A DNA stretch of 64,000 bases from Phoebastria nigripes. Its lineage: Eukaryota; Chordata; Aves; Procellariiformes; Diomedeidae. Shown piece after piece: positions 35,801 through 50,000 of this stretch (positions are counted from its first letter, which is position 1; each line of letters begins with the position of its first letter). Location: assembly GCA_035582835.1 (NCBI GenBank), contig JAYKAV010002969.1, positions 62,001 through 126,000 on the forward strand, in the 5' to 3' direction. Below the pieces are notes generated by a model that worked only from the letters and a program-made list of their open reading frames with translations, did no database searches and was not told the DNA's origin. Position numbers and translations under genes: made by a program.

Positions 35801-38800
35801 TTTTAAGACTTACCAGATCTTTATTTGGGAAATGTCCAAGTTACTATTTTACTTAAAATGAGCATTTTCTTTCTTGATTTTAATCTGGAAAGTTGATTTT
35901 TACTTTAGCATAGGAAAGTTGATAAGAAGATGATAGATTTAGAAATGTTATTGGTAAAAGAATGAGAAATGTGGAAGTTCAAATTTATTTATATTTACTA
36001 AGTTATTGTATGCTTTCAAAGGAGGGATTATCCTGATCAAAATGTGGGGAGGAGAGAGGGAGGGGGGAAATAAAGCAATCAATCGAATTCAAAATCCTAT
36101 GGCTATCTGGGAAGTGGAAGCAAGTGGTTATGAGATATTTATTACTTTTTTTCCAGTGTTCTGAACAATTTTCTTAAATCCTGAAGGTGTGGGGTTTTTT
36201 CTTTTTGCATTTGGTAATCTGAGGAATACCTGAACAAAATAGAGCTTCGTGAGGGATTTATTGTGGTAGTTTGGCTGCCAAGAAATAAATATGTCTGGTT
36301 TGAAGATTATTTTGACTAGTTATGTCTCCTATTATATTAATTTTTTTGAAAATTGAGTATTTTTTTAATTAAAGGAAAATGCCAGAACCTTTTGATGCAA
36401 TTTATTTTTTACTGTTCTGGTTGGTAACTCCGTGATGAGACTACTGTGGTTAAATCATTGACTACATGGTAAAAAGTCATAAGGGACCAGAGTGCAAGTG
36501 CTTTACAAAATAAGCCATGGCCTATTTTGGATCTTAAACTTCTATGAACAATTTCAAATATTACATTAAATATGGACTCCAACATAATTTCACTAAAGAA
36601 TTTGTGATGTCTTACGAGACAACTGCTTCAGTGTATTGGCATGTCTTCCTGTCTAGAAATAGGCAAACGGTTTTAGTTATCTGAAGTTACTGTATAACTT
36701 GACTTTGTATAACTATATTTAGTTTTTCAGAAGGGATGGAATTTTTTTAAATGTTAAGTGTGATAATTCACTGACAAGAAATTTAAGTTTGAATCCTACT
36801 ATTTGAAATAACACTGTTTAATACAGTGTCTGAAGCTGTAGATAGGAATTCAGTATGAAAATTTTAACTTACCTTTTCTTGCCTGTCTTATACTCTTCTG
36901 GCATAATTCATAAAACCTGAATTGTATTGCAGTTGCCTTGAAGTGATACTTCCAGTATGGAAGTGATGGAAGAACACATACTGTCTTGGATCAGGAAAAG
37001 ACCAAATCCTCATGTGGTATAAGGGGATAGTGATCTGTAACAGGGTCTGCTTTTTTCCTTTAAATCTTAAATATGCCTTTTAGGCTGTTTATGGAGGAAC
37101 AGAAACTGGGCAGTGTTTCAAAACTGGAAAGGGTAAGATTTAAAGTGATTATGAGAGAAATAATTCTCTTGGGTATTTAAAAAAATTAAAAAAAAAAAAA
37201 ATTCAGAGAAACCTGACAGCTGTCACGCATGGTTTGTGGCTCAAAGGTGTGTTTTTGTAAATTCTGTTTTAGATGAAGCTTTTAAAATGGACTAAATAGG
37301 AAAATTGACATTATAACTAATACAGTTAGTTTTGTGTAAATAATTTAATATTATCTTGTTCTTTTTTTAATGTTGCTCATGCATAGTTTTTTGTATTTAT
37401 AGAGTAGCAATGATTTAAAAAAAAAAAAAAACAACAGGGTGTGACTACTGTGAGGAGTTAGAGCTTTTGTCTTGCTGGCTGCGGCAGAATATAGTTGGTA
37501 ACTATTTAAAGTCTGTTCATATTTGCAAAGAAAGCTTCAGTGTGGAGTGTCTCATTTGACATTAGAGAATTGTATCCTGAAAGTAAGCCAGGAAACTAAA
37601 CTTCATTTAGCTCTGTGAGCTGCAGAAGTGCCGCTCACATGGTGAGGTGCGCCGGTGCTGCACAGCCCTCTCTTGGGGGGTTGTCTGTGCTCAGGGTGAA
37701 TCAGTTCACAAAACTGAATCAGCAAACGGTTCTTCAAAGGAATGCTATTTGCAAAAGATTACTTGAAATAACTGTAGAGAACCTGCATTCTTTATGGACA
37801 GCACTAGTCCTAACTTTCTGCTGTCATCAGTAACACACTGCAAACCAGCACATAATGTGACTGAAGGATTAAACCCAAGCTTTGCAGGAAGATACAATCA
37901 TTCATTTGCAATAACTATTACCTACCATTTTCATGTTGTGAAGAGAATCTTTTGCTTTGTCCAGCAGTAGCTTAAAGGCTTTAAATAATTTTTTAGTTCT
38001 GAAATAAGTTTTGACACTATGTTAATGTTTTCTTGCAAAGGTTTTGAACCTTCCAACTTTTTCTGCTACTGCATGTTTTGTGCTTTCAGCCTTTGACAAA
38101 TTTGACAGACTTGCTCTGCAAGAGAAACCTTGGAATCAGCAGAACAGAAATAGACCCGTTACGTGCCTGTTGGAAGGCAATGTATGTAATAAGAGTTTGC
38201 AAGGGCAGCCTAAAAGAATCTTGCCATTCTGACTTCTATGTGCGGAGATTGCTTCATGGAGCAAGGAATAGCATGAGATTGGTATATTTTTTCTTTACAG
38301 ATAGACTAGGTAACTAAAATACTTTATTTCTAGTTTTTATCCTTAAATTGTCATCACTGAATTAACTTCGGTAAACTTTTTTCCTGTTTGTTAAAGCATG
38401 GGGATAATGTACCAGCCAAGATCATGTGAAATTTCTGTGTGATTCCTCAAGTACACTGAAGCATAAAACAAAATAACTATAGTGCTACCTGCAATTTAAT
38501 GGAATCTATTATTTGAAGTTTTTAGGCGTGTTAATTCATTCAGCTCTGTACTTCAAATGTCAGGATAATAGGCACCTCAGCGTGGCCTTCATTTGATTGT
38601 TTTTGGTCAGCTGTATTAGAATTTAACTTCTTAAAAATGTGTGATATGTTTCAAATGTATGAAGGGAAGGGCATGACATCTCACGGAAATTATATTATCT
38701 TTACTTAAAGATGGTGTAGAACTGCCAGGGATAAACTGACTTTGAAACCAGTGCAAGTTGGCTTATTAAGGCTGAGAGCACCAAGGAAACAGTGTTATCC

Positions 38801-40522
38801 TTAGGCAAGCTGTAGTTTTGATATGTTAATACTGAATTGAGTAGTCTAGGAGATGGTAAACCTTCTGTACTAGTTAAAGAAAAATATATCATCATAATTC
38901 TGCTGCCCAAAGGGAAATAAATGAGTCCAAGTAAGTTTTGTAAAACTTAAACCTGTGAATACTCCGAGAGGCCATGGTTAAACTTGTTTTTAAATCTGTT
39001 TTGTTAAAAATAGGTACCATATGGTGCACTAATGACTTGTCTTGTATCAGTTGTTCATCTGTGTTTCTGCATTGCTGCAAAGGGCCTGGGGTGGGAGCTT
39101 CTAGGGGGAAGGAAAGTTATAGTTCTTGAATAATGTGTAACAAAAGCCAGTGGAGAAAGAGCCTGCATGTAGCTACCAGCAGGCAGTGCCCTGCTTGCAG
39201 GCGTTTGAGGAGGATGCTGTGTTATCCCTTACAGAGGTTTTTAATGCTCTTCTTCCTGGAAGGAAAAAGTGCTGAAGCTTCTACTCTCTCAAATCGTGTA
39301 TTTTTACATCTTCTACAGTTTTGCCAATTAGATAGGTTTTTTTAATGAGATGTTAGTGCTCACTCTTTTTTCTTTNATGCCATTTAGTATGTCTAAGGGA
39401 TTGCCTATCCAGTCACATTCAGGAGAGTTGATACAATTAACTGAAGATGAGAAATTAATGCCTGTAAGTTAAAGTGCATTATGCCCATTTGCAGAGGAGA
39501 TGGTGGCCTTTGTTTGATTTTTCAGGTTGATCTTCCTGGAGGGAATGTCCTTAAAAGAGTATAATGTGCTTTAATTTATGTGTGCTGATGTAATGCCTTT
39601 GGGTAACTTGTCTTCTTTCTCTTGACTCTCCCTGTTTAGGTGATCCATTAGACATGTCCTCTGAAGGCCAAACTCAGGAAAATAACTGCTTGGTTATCAG
39701 ATATTTCTTGTATTTCAGTTGTGCTATTTTTGAGACCTTCTTTTCATTTATGCTTATGAGTTTCTACACTATTCTACTCACTTCCAGCTTTGTTCAATGT
39801 GAAGGGAGTGTGGGGAAAAAGGTAATACTTCCTTATGTTGGTCATTTATACTATAATATCTGATCTTTTTTTTCTTCTCACATTTGTACAAATTGGTCTT
39901 CATGGCAAGAAGCGATGTGGTGGAAAAACTGTTCCCCAAACCAGGAATCTGCAGCCAAGGCTGCCATTTGATATGGGAAGCTCTTTGTGGGTGTGACTGT
40001 GTGGTTCTAAGTGTTAGCTGTGTTCTGCAAAACCCCACAGCCCAAGATGTGCAACTTCTCCCCGGACCCACTTCCCTTGGCTGCAACTGGGATACGGGTT
40101 GCTCTGCCGGGTTCCTTCTCCTGAAGGCTGTGCTTTCCAGGGAGGGACCCTGCCTTTGGGAAACTCTCTGCATGTGCTGACAGGGATGCTCGAGATGTGA
40201 TTTTGGTCTGCTCTGTGGCTGGAGGAGGAGGACGTATCATGTCTTACCAGCTACTTGAAACCTCTGATTGCTGGTGTGCTCTGACTGTAGCATACTTTGT
40301 CTCTGTAACTCTCACCAGAGGTCCATTCTGGAGTCGGAGAGCTTGGATGGGATGTGTTACATGGAAGAATTTGCTGACGTGCTTAGCTAAATATTGTAAG
40401 TCTTTTGAATTTAGCTGTTGACAACATGTTAATCATTGCCAGGAAAAAAAAAATAAAACTAAAGGAAAGAGAATTTCATCACTGCCACGGAGGTGATTGC
40501 TGAAGCTTCCTCAGTGAGTGAG
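32846..40522. other. Intronic DNA, no gene seen
   Basis: Mostly unique AT-rich sequence with A/T runs (for example 37188-37201 and 37418-37431) and Ns at 34554 and 39376. Between about 39.89 and 40.40 kb the base composition becomes clearly more GC-rich, with open frames on both strands (up to 131 codons on the - strand). I recognise no protein there. Confidence 0.6.
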
Positions 40523-41066
40523 TGTTGTGGTTTAACCCTAGCTGGCAGCTAAACACCACACAGCTGCTTGCTCACTCCCCCCCCACCCCCCCCAATTCTC
40601 TCCCCCATCCCACTGCAGGGGGGAAGTACAATTCATGGGTTGAGATAGACAGTTTAATAGAACAGAAAAGGAAGGGGAAAGTAATAATAATGATGATAGA
40701 ATATACAAAGTAAGTGATGCACAATACAATTGCTCACCAGCTGCCGACCAATGCCCAGCCAGTTGCTGAGCAGCGATCACTGTTCCCTGGCCAACTTCCC
40801 CCGGCTTATACCGAGCATGACATCATATGGTATGGAATACCCCATTGGCCAGTTTGGGTCAGCTGTCCTGGCTATGCTTCCTCCCAGCTTCTTGTACACC
40901 TGGCAGAGCATGGGGAGCTGAAAAGTCCTTGACTCGTGTAGGTACTACTTAGCAACAACTAAAACATCAGTGTGTTATCAACATTATTCTCATACTAAAT
41001 CCAAAATGCAGCACTATACCAGCTACTAGGAAGAAAATTAACTCTATCCCAGCGGAAACCGGGACA
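40523..41066 (-). mobile_element. ERV solo LTR, copy B (-)
   Basis: A 544-bp LTR of the same family as copy A, in the opposite orientation. Read on the - strand it runs from TGTCCCGGTTTCC to GGTTAAACCACAACA. It is flanked by a perfect 5-bp target duplication, GTGAG (40518-40522 and 41067-41071). A TATA-like element (TATAAG, 40805-40810) and ATTAAA (40653-40658) occur in the right order on the - strand. The terminal TG...CA is intact. No internal retroviral sequence is present. It is antisense to ZFYVE28. Confidence 0.92.
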
Positions 41067-44000
41067 GTGAGTGACAGCACTAGGAAAAGGATGTAGATAC
41101 CTTGGCTTCAATCCCTGTGTCCTGCTCAGCAGATTTCTTGTGTTAAGTGGGATTAGAAATGGCAGAGTATCTGTGCCCATAAACTATGTAATCTGAAAAC
41201 ACTTCGCTGTTTTTACATTGTTTTCTTAAATTTTTAACAGAAAAAAGGAAACTTGTAAAAAGAAACAGGTGCAAACTACAGACCTATGGCAAAAAAAGAA
41301 AACGATAAATGATATTTTTGTCATGAACCTCGAGCACCACATTGCACACTTGTAGCTACAGCCAGGAAGGGAGATGGTGAGTTGGGTCACAGCCACATTC
41401 CTCATGCTGCTATGTCGCTGTCTGCTGGAGAGTATGTTTAGCAAAGTCATACCAAAACAGTGTTGATCTGCACTGTTTGAGAAGTTGAGAGCTGCTGAAC
41501 TTTGTGGCCTTTTCCCTCCATGGATACAAGTTTGAAGCAGCAACTTTAGAGAATGTGTTCCTGTCAACCCCTGGTACCAATGGAGAACAGAAAAAGAAGT
41601 GTTGTGTGGTGTGACCTCGTATTTCTGTGTTACTATATTTTAGTCTTATGTTATAATGTGACACAGTCAGTATTACATTGTTTTAAAAAATTTAATGTCT
41701 TTCAAAGGACTTAGTTGTAATTATTTATTAACATGTTAGATTCAAAAACCTGTTTTTCAAACTTTATCAAAAGGCAAAATAAAACACTTACTTAGTATTT
41801 CAAGACAAAGCAGGATTGAGACAGTTATTGAATGGTATGCTGCAATCAAATGTTGTATGTTCTTTGTTTTCTCTTGGCCATCTTATCACTGTGAATAATT
41901 ATGGGATTAGTAGGGAAGGCAAAGGGAAATAGTCATGTGGGGAAATCATTATCATTTTTGAGAGAGAGAAGTAAAGAACTGAACCTGAAGAAGGTTAGTT
42001 TTATGGGGTATGTAAATTTTAACTGTAGTTGCAGATATTCTTTGAGATTAATGTAGTATCATTTTAATTTTAACATGTAATGAATTTTTTACTTATTTTA
42101 CCAAGGTTGTATTGGCTTGTTCCGAGTAGTCAGTTTTCACCATAGTTTATTCTAGTTTTAGGAGCATTAATAATTTAGGCTGAATTTAGTGCCAATGCTA
42201 AAGTAGTCACTTATTCTAGAAAGTAATCCATCCAGGAACTAAGATAATAAAACCAGTAGGTAATGTTCATAGGAGTGGATTGCATTGTCCTCTTTCTTTT
42301 ACCTAAGAATAAGTTAAATTAGTAGTACAGTGTAGTTCTGGAGTAGGTTTTCTGATACGGTGCAACTTTTTTTAAAAGTGTGATAATGGTAAATTCTGTA
42401 ATTTGCAATTTCGAATCCGTAATATGCTAGCTGTATGTAGTTTATTTAAATCTACATATGGCTTTCTCAGTTTGATCTGAAGTACCAAATTCTACATGCT
42501 GATGGACTATAGAGTGAGGTCTGCCTCTTCTAGAGCTTGTCTCCCGTTCTTTAGCGAATATTAATACAGGTCTGTTAGTTAGCAATCTCTCAGATTTCTT
42601 GTATACCAAGGAACTTGAATTGAATGCTTTGTATGACACTGGTCATTTTAGACGATGAGAAGTGACATTAATTTTGCTGGATTGCTATACTGAAATGAGT
42701 ACTGCCCATTTCACTGAATGTAGTCTAGAGCTAGGTCACTTCATCCCAACCCTTTATTAGTTGGTTTAACACTGCTTCCTAGTGGAAGCAAGCTGAACTC
42801 TTGTATCGGCAAGTTTGAGTTTAGAATGTTATATTGGCTAATGCTCATGTGGTCGTTCAGGATAGGGGAATAAGTTGGTCTTTCTGCTATGTGGAAAAGT
42901 GTTGGAGAGTTACAAACTGGTTATGGTTTTGGTTTTTTTTTTTTTGTTTAGATATTAGTATATCTTCAGACATATTCAGAATTTCTGTTCCTAAGGCAGT
43001 ATCAGGGTCTCATGTTAATTATGACTATTTAACCTCCTTTTATTTTTCTTCCCTGCACCTCGCATCTCTCTAGTGATGTTGCAATTGAACTGTGCTGGAA
43101 CTGAAGTTGCGGAGCAAAAAGAAGGGAGTGGGGGTTGAGGAAGAAACCAAGCAAGAAAATAGTGAGCAGGAATGTTCCTTAACCTGTTACTAACTTGAAA
43201 TTATAAATTCACATTAGAATGCAAAGAAGCACGGTAGGCATCTCAGCTAGCTTTCCACCTGTGCTCTGATTACAATAAAAGATTATCATGTCTGCTTAAG
43301 TCTTAGTTTTTAAAAAAAAAAAAAAAATTATGGCTAGAAATGTGGGGATCTCCTTGTAAAATTTGGTGCAGTCAACATACTGAAGATAAGTACTTGAGTA
43401 CTGCCATTACTGACACATACCACCTCTTGCTGTTTTTTCACTGGTTTTGGATCAATTGCCATAGAAGCTTGGATGTGAAAAACTATAATATTTGACCAAA
43501 AAGCCATCCTTCAATTTTATACTTGTGAATTACAAATTTAATTATTAACACTAGTTAATAACACTGTATTTCATCACAAAACAGTACTTTCTTGAAGAAA
43601 CGATTTTTTTCATAGCCTGGAATTTCACATGGCTTTCAGGATGGCCTTATGAGAAATCATGTGAACACAGCTGAGAAATGTAATTGCTAAATTTTCAAAA
43701 TAGACTAAGTAGAAACAAGAATAAAGCTACTTCTACAGCATATAGCACCATCAGTATTTATCAGAGATGATCCAATATACATAGATAACATTTTTAGCTT
43801 TTGCTTCAGTGATAAAAGGCAAGACCTTTATAGATTGTGACACTGGAAATCAAAAGAGGAATACTGACCTTGCTCCAATTGGAAGTATTCCCCTTAAAGA
43901 AGGAAAAAGATGAAAATGTGTTAGAACATATTTTTGATTGAATGTTTGTACTGTTACTATATACTTCTTATTCTCCCCCAGGGATCATTTTAGAAGAAAT

Positions 44001-47000
44001 TAGACACTTGTAAGCACCTCATTAGTGCTGCTTCTTTGTTCTGAGTCCTTACATGTAGAGATCCCCTTTGTGCACACTGGTCCCTCTCATGGCAAGAGAT
44101 GACAGAAATAGTTTCCTACGAAAGGAAATTCCATTGTTTTCTGTTGAGACTGACTTCTTCCGGTGGAGCATCATCTCTCGTTTGTGCTGTATCACTCAGT
44201 TCTGTGGCTTCGGGATGAGCCACGGCATCTGTCTGCTTTTCTGTTCGCAAAGCTGCTTCAGTTGGTCTAGGCATCCTTTCACTTTCTCGTTGTTTGGAAA
44301 TGCTATGCAAAGTGTTGCCTTTCTCTTGTGACTTCCTCAGGTGCATTTGGTTATAGATGTGTGTGTGTATAGATGTACGCATTTTTCTATATGCATATCT
44401 TGACTAGATTGTTACAGTTTTTTAATAACAGTGTAGTACTTGGAAATTGTGAGGTATACTTGAGGGGGACTATCTACTCGGAAGACTTTTCCAAACCTTA
44501 CTTACTGTTAGCTAATGAGCTATTTAATTTATAGCTGTACATATAATGTAGTTGTTGAATTTTTTATTTCTCCTCAACTAGAGCAGTTGCACTACCATCA
44601 GATGTCATCATGCTACATTACTTGCACTCTTCCCAGTATAGGTTTTCAGAGTCCATGTTTTCAGGGAAGCTTAAGCGGATCAGTTAATCGGAAGATTAAA
44701 AACCTTGGTATATTAACTGTTCGGTGGCGATTTTTTGAAAGGCAGGCAGCATGATTTCCAGGAAACATTTTTTTAAAGGAAGGAGTTCTTGTCACTGTTA
44801 AGTCAAAAAATCGTATGAATCTGGGTGGGCTCCTAACTGGACTGTTGCAACAGTGGCCTCTTAGTGCTGGGCTCTTCATGGCCCATATCTACAGCGTTTG
44901 TTGCCTGGGCTGAAGCACATGTCTGGCTGGACAGTAGTGAACATCATGTGCAGGTGTGTGTACAGCTCATGTATGGATAGGGTGTGTAACTGCTTGAAAC
45001 TCAATGAGAAAGAATTTCCTATTGATGAAGTTGTCACCAGCCAAGAAGGAATGATAATTTCCAGAGCAAGAATAACTTTGAATTTTTTTTTTCGGTTCAA
45101 ATAAGAGGGTTTCCCCTCTTCCGATTTTTCAGGGCCAAGTAATACCAATGGATTATTACACATGATCAGATGTCTAGTAATTCCGGCAACAGTGAAGTTA
45201 TTTTATCTAGCTTAACTGCTTCTATTGGGTGAATCCTTACCTCTGATTGCCTGGCATTTGCCGCTGGCAAAGAGCATGCAGAGCAGTCGCCATGAGCCAG
45301 ATGACGGGCAGCAACTTGTTTGTGTGCCTAAACTTTCAGATGCTCTGACCCTCTCTTTCCACCCCCCCACCCCATTCTGTTACAGATCATGGAACCACAC
45401 CACAAATTCACTGTAAAAATCCTGAAAAAGAAATCAACACAGATACAATATTAACATTTCACTGGTGACTTAGGTTTTTTCTAGCCTTTTTTTTTTCCCC
45501 AAAAGCTTAAAAAATAACAGGTATGGGAAATATTTGCATTTCGAGTTAAAGGAGATGTATGTATTGTTTAGAAGCTTTCATTTCTGCTTGTGGAGCTTAC
45601 TTTCTCCTGACTGACAAAGTTACAATTTGCTGTTGGGAACTGAGGATGCTTCATTAGAAGCAAGACGGGAGAAACCACTTTAGGGTTTATTTGTGACTTA
45701 AAAGAATGTGGCTTGTGTGGTGTGTTGGAGGCTTTGAAGTGGTGACTCATATTATGCATCATCAGTATCAGGAAAGAGTGCTTTATATAACATTGATTTT
45801 TGTATCTTGGTTAAAAATTTCAGACAAGCAGACTACATTTAGAAGCAGTGAATGTGGTGTTTGAAGAAACACCAAGTTGGAAGTTTGAATGATGCACATT
45901 ACAAGTAACTTCAATAAGCAGCTTTGCAGCAAGAGGAATGGGGATTTCATATATTTATTCCAGCTTTGACTACTATAAGCAATTTGTACTTTCATGATTA
46001 TTGTAATTTTGGAGTGGTTTAAGTACAAAACAATGGTTTATAAGATTATTTGTTATGTCAGATTCTGTATTGGATTTATCGTGACAGTTACAGCGACCAC
46101 CTTTTGCTTAGCTTTCTGTATAGCATGAATAGCAAAAAGCTTCATCAGTTGGAGCTGTTTTGGGAAAAACGTGCTCTGTAAGACTGAGAAACAGAAGACA
46201 AAAATGTTTTAATTGTGGACTTGCCTCCACTGAAACTCTGACATAGCCCCTGGTATGCTGCAGATTTGGATATAATCAGTATACTGCATCATCAGAAGGG
46301 TTTTTTCTCTCATTCTCACTTTAGCTCTTCATATGCTTTGGTTTTTTAATATTAAGAAACAACATAGCTGTGACCAAAAAAACCCAAAGCAACCAACCCC
46401 AAACAAACAAAAAAAAACCTACCCTGGAAAAATTTGCGAAGCTGGCTAATACTTCAATGCTGAAAAAAAAAGTACAGCACAACAGATTGAATAAAAATAA
46501 CATTTTTAGAATCCTGAAGCTGTCTGTTGGATGTGTTCAGCAAGTTCATAAAGTAACTTGCCCGGTCTCAGGCAGATGTAGGAGGGTAGTGCAGGAGCTG
46601 TATGGCCTGGAAGGGAATCCACATGCTGTGGTATTATGTTTATACCTCTACTTTTCCTGTCTTTCATTCATCTGCAGTTAATATAATTGTTAATAAGGAC
46701 TCCCAGGAACAACCTCTAAAATAAAAATGACTTGCATTATAGTTGTAACAGTATTTAAACTTCGATCTGATTGATCAGAAATCACATACTTTGTGAATAT
46801 TTCCTGTGGTTTGTTTGAGTATTTTTCTGACCTTCCACCATTACTCTTACAAGCATTTAAATTCTGATGTTTGGGAGAAGATCATGCAAGGTATTATCTC
46901 ATGCTTTTCTTCGCATTTTAGGTCTCAGGGAAGTCAGGTGTGGTTCGGTGCCAGTTACACCTTCCTCTGCATCTTGTTCTGGTTTTGGCTTCCATGTCAC

Positions 47001-50000
47001 CACTGAAGCCTGTGCTGTCTTTGTGTTAAGTATTCAGAGGATTAAAAAATTTTTATTATTGAATAAACTGTTCATAATCTTAATTTTTTTTAAAGGAAAA
47101 TTTCTCTTTTTCAAGAGAAATGAATATGTAAACCCCCTCATTTTTAAAGAGGAGTCTGTAGTGGAACTAAGCAGGTATACAAAATACCTGAAGTTCAATG
47201 TTGGTTTTTTTTTTTTTTCAGGATGNTGTTAGCCTGCTGGTTTAATTGTTTTTGTGCATGCTTCAAGGAAGAATGAAGCAGTTCTTTATTTTTCTCTTTC
47301 CTTAGTGGTCTGATTTAGTAGGCTCTGCTTGTTAGGTAAGAGAGAAGTCAGCAGTCTTCTTATAAAATTCTATTTTGTGTATTAAGACTTGAGTTTGGAG
47401 TGCAAATGCATGCAATTAGATTTGAAGAACTGAATCCCCTTTCTTGTGCTTTCTTAATGTACTTTGGAGGAATTAAGTTTTAAATTGCATCTTATTGATT
47501 AAAACCTATGCAGTATGTCTCCCCTCAAGAGCTTTCATATCTACAGATGAAGAGAAACCTAATCTCCAGTGGAAAATTGAAATGGAGGGTAAAAGACTTG
47601 CTAAAAGTTGAGCTGAGACTGTAACCTGCTTCTCTTAACCCAGTCTTGCTCAGTAGTTACTCTTCTAAATTGACTAGCAATCTAACCTCCTCCTCTGTGG
47701 GTTGACTGATGGAAGAACTTTCTCTGGCTAAAATCTTGTGTGTTGCTTGATAAGAAGTAGTTCTTTGATAAGAAAAGCTCTTTGCATTGGAATTTCATGT
47801 TTGTATCTTATGAATTCTATGAACAACATTAAGTTTTTTGTGGAACATACACATTGAAATTAGTTCTAGCAATCTCTTTACAATAATGTTGCACCATATG
47901 ATCCTTTTCATCTGAGACCATTTTTATGGTTACCTTTTTAATGTGTGCAGTGTTTTGAATATTGAATAAGAGGTAAGTACAAAAAATTGACCCTCATTTT
48001 TGGAAGCAGGCTGGTAAAACCTGGCAGAGTCAAAGTACTTTTTAAAGTCCCTGACATTACTATGATCTTAGGAAAAAAAGGAGGATAGAATTATGGTTCC
48101 ATTGCAAGTATTTAATAAAATAGTATTTAGAATCATTCTAAGACAATATACTGAATGGCTTGAAAGTGTCTTTTTATCCCTTGCCCTTGTCTTTCTGAAA
48201 ACTGGCAATGGTCATTTTTATCAGGAAATGAGAAGATTTCTAAATGCTTGGGTTTATGTTTGCTTTTGTTTATAACTAGCTGTGAGAAGCTCTGGAAAGG
48301 AAACATTCTGTCCAGTAAATAGGCAAGGAGATTACAAAGGATTGTGAAAATTCAGGTATACTAATATATTACATGTCTGACTTTCTCTTAAAAGATCCTA
48401 TTCTCTAGATGTAAGTGTTCATCTTGATTTGAAATAAAGTCCTTTTAAAGATGTCAGAAGTTGACCATCCAAAAATAGAGGTTTCCCAAGTCACCTCTTC
48501 TGAAAACCTTCACTCAATGTGTTGAGGCTTCCACTTTTCTTCATTCCTTTATCAATTAAAGGTAGTTCTCTAAAGTATTCAGGAGTTCATTCTCATTCTG
48601 GTGTATGTTGATTTTTGTATTGTGACAAAATAACCTGTGCTAGTTACTGTTTAAAGGGTTTGAATTTCATAGAAATACATCTGTAAGGAAACTGGAATCT
48701 TTAACAGAAACAATACCCTAAAAGTGAACCTTGAAATGTGGTGCTTTTGGTAAAGTCAAAATGGCAGGCAGGTTTTCCCTTGCAGGTGCAATGTGACTGT
48801 GTAAGTTGCAAAATACTGTAAATATTACTGTAAAATAAAGTTCAGCTTCACAGTAGCTTCTGCTTTGTGCTTTTTAAAAGCATACAGTTACAATAAGTTA
48901 TCATAAAATCATCATAGCTAGCAATAAGCTAGAGATGTTTGTGGAGCAATTTGCTTGTCTCTTGGCTTTCCCAGAGGTGGATATTAACGTGCCAGACTTC
49001 ATCTCTGAGTTCAGAATTATTACTGCTAGAACTGCTTGTAATTGTTTTATATTTCAAGAATTACTTTTCTTTGTGAGAAAAGGTTTTTTTTTTCCACTTG
49101 CTTTAACATAACTGAACCCCTTCTGTTTAAACCTTTTTGGGGGGGGGGGGGGGCGTGGGGCAAGATTGCTTACCGTCAGAGATGCTGTCTGAAAAATATT
49201 GATTTGCAAGCTTGCTCTGGAGAGTTGTGATAAATTGAAAACATCAGTATTATAATGGAAATATTTCTGAAATTCCCTTAACGGTAGCAGATAGTGTGGT
49301 AGGTACTCTGTAGTGTAAGGTAGTGTTAGTCTTTTTGAACAGTCCAATTTCTCTACCAATATAAAATAATTTTATCTGCTGTGATTTTTCCATTTGTGGC
49401 TCCTGATACTATATAGCTTCTTGTATGCACCGTTAAAGGAACTAGTGGTATTCTCATCTGCAAAGCTGTATTTTCTGAGGTTTAGCCCTGAAGGCATTTT
49501 AAAAATAAACTTGGCACACTACACCCAGCTATAAGGAAGAAATTTCACTGTATTAAAAAAAAAACAAAACCCTCTTGTCTTACAGCTTTTTTGTTTTTAC
49601 TCCTATATTTATTTAACATCTCAATTTGCTGAAAAGATGCAGTTAAATTGCTTCATACTTGATTGTAGGCAAAATGCTGGGGGAGAGCCTGCTCTGAAGG
49701 AGAACTTGGTGCTGGCACGCCTGCACCCCGAACTCTGAGCTGCTGGGACGTAGAAAGGAAGAGGATGTCCTTGCTCTAGTTGTCTGCTGCCTGTAGCTTT
49801 TTCTGTCCTGGGAAGAGGATGAGTAAACTAACTCACTATATTGAAAAAAGTTTCTTGAGCATTTCGGTTCAAGTTCAACATGTGTCCAGTACCTTGCAGT
49901 GTTTTTCTGCGTTAGCTCTTGCTTACCATGTTTCTTGATTTTTTTTTTCTTTGGATAGTCTCACCATCCTGATTTCTTCCCTCGATTCTCTCTGCTGTGC

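Noticed and set aside
42770..42790. CTCF-like sequence CTTCCTAGTGG
   Set aside because: Only the central CCACTAG part matches; the rest departs from the consensus.
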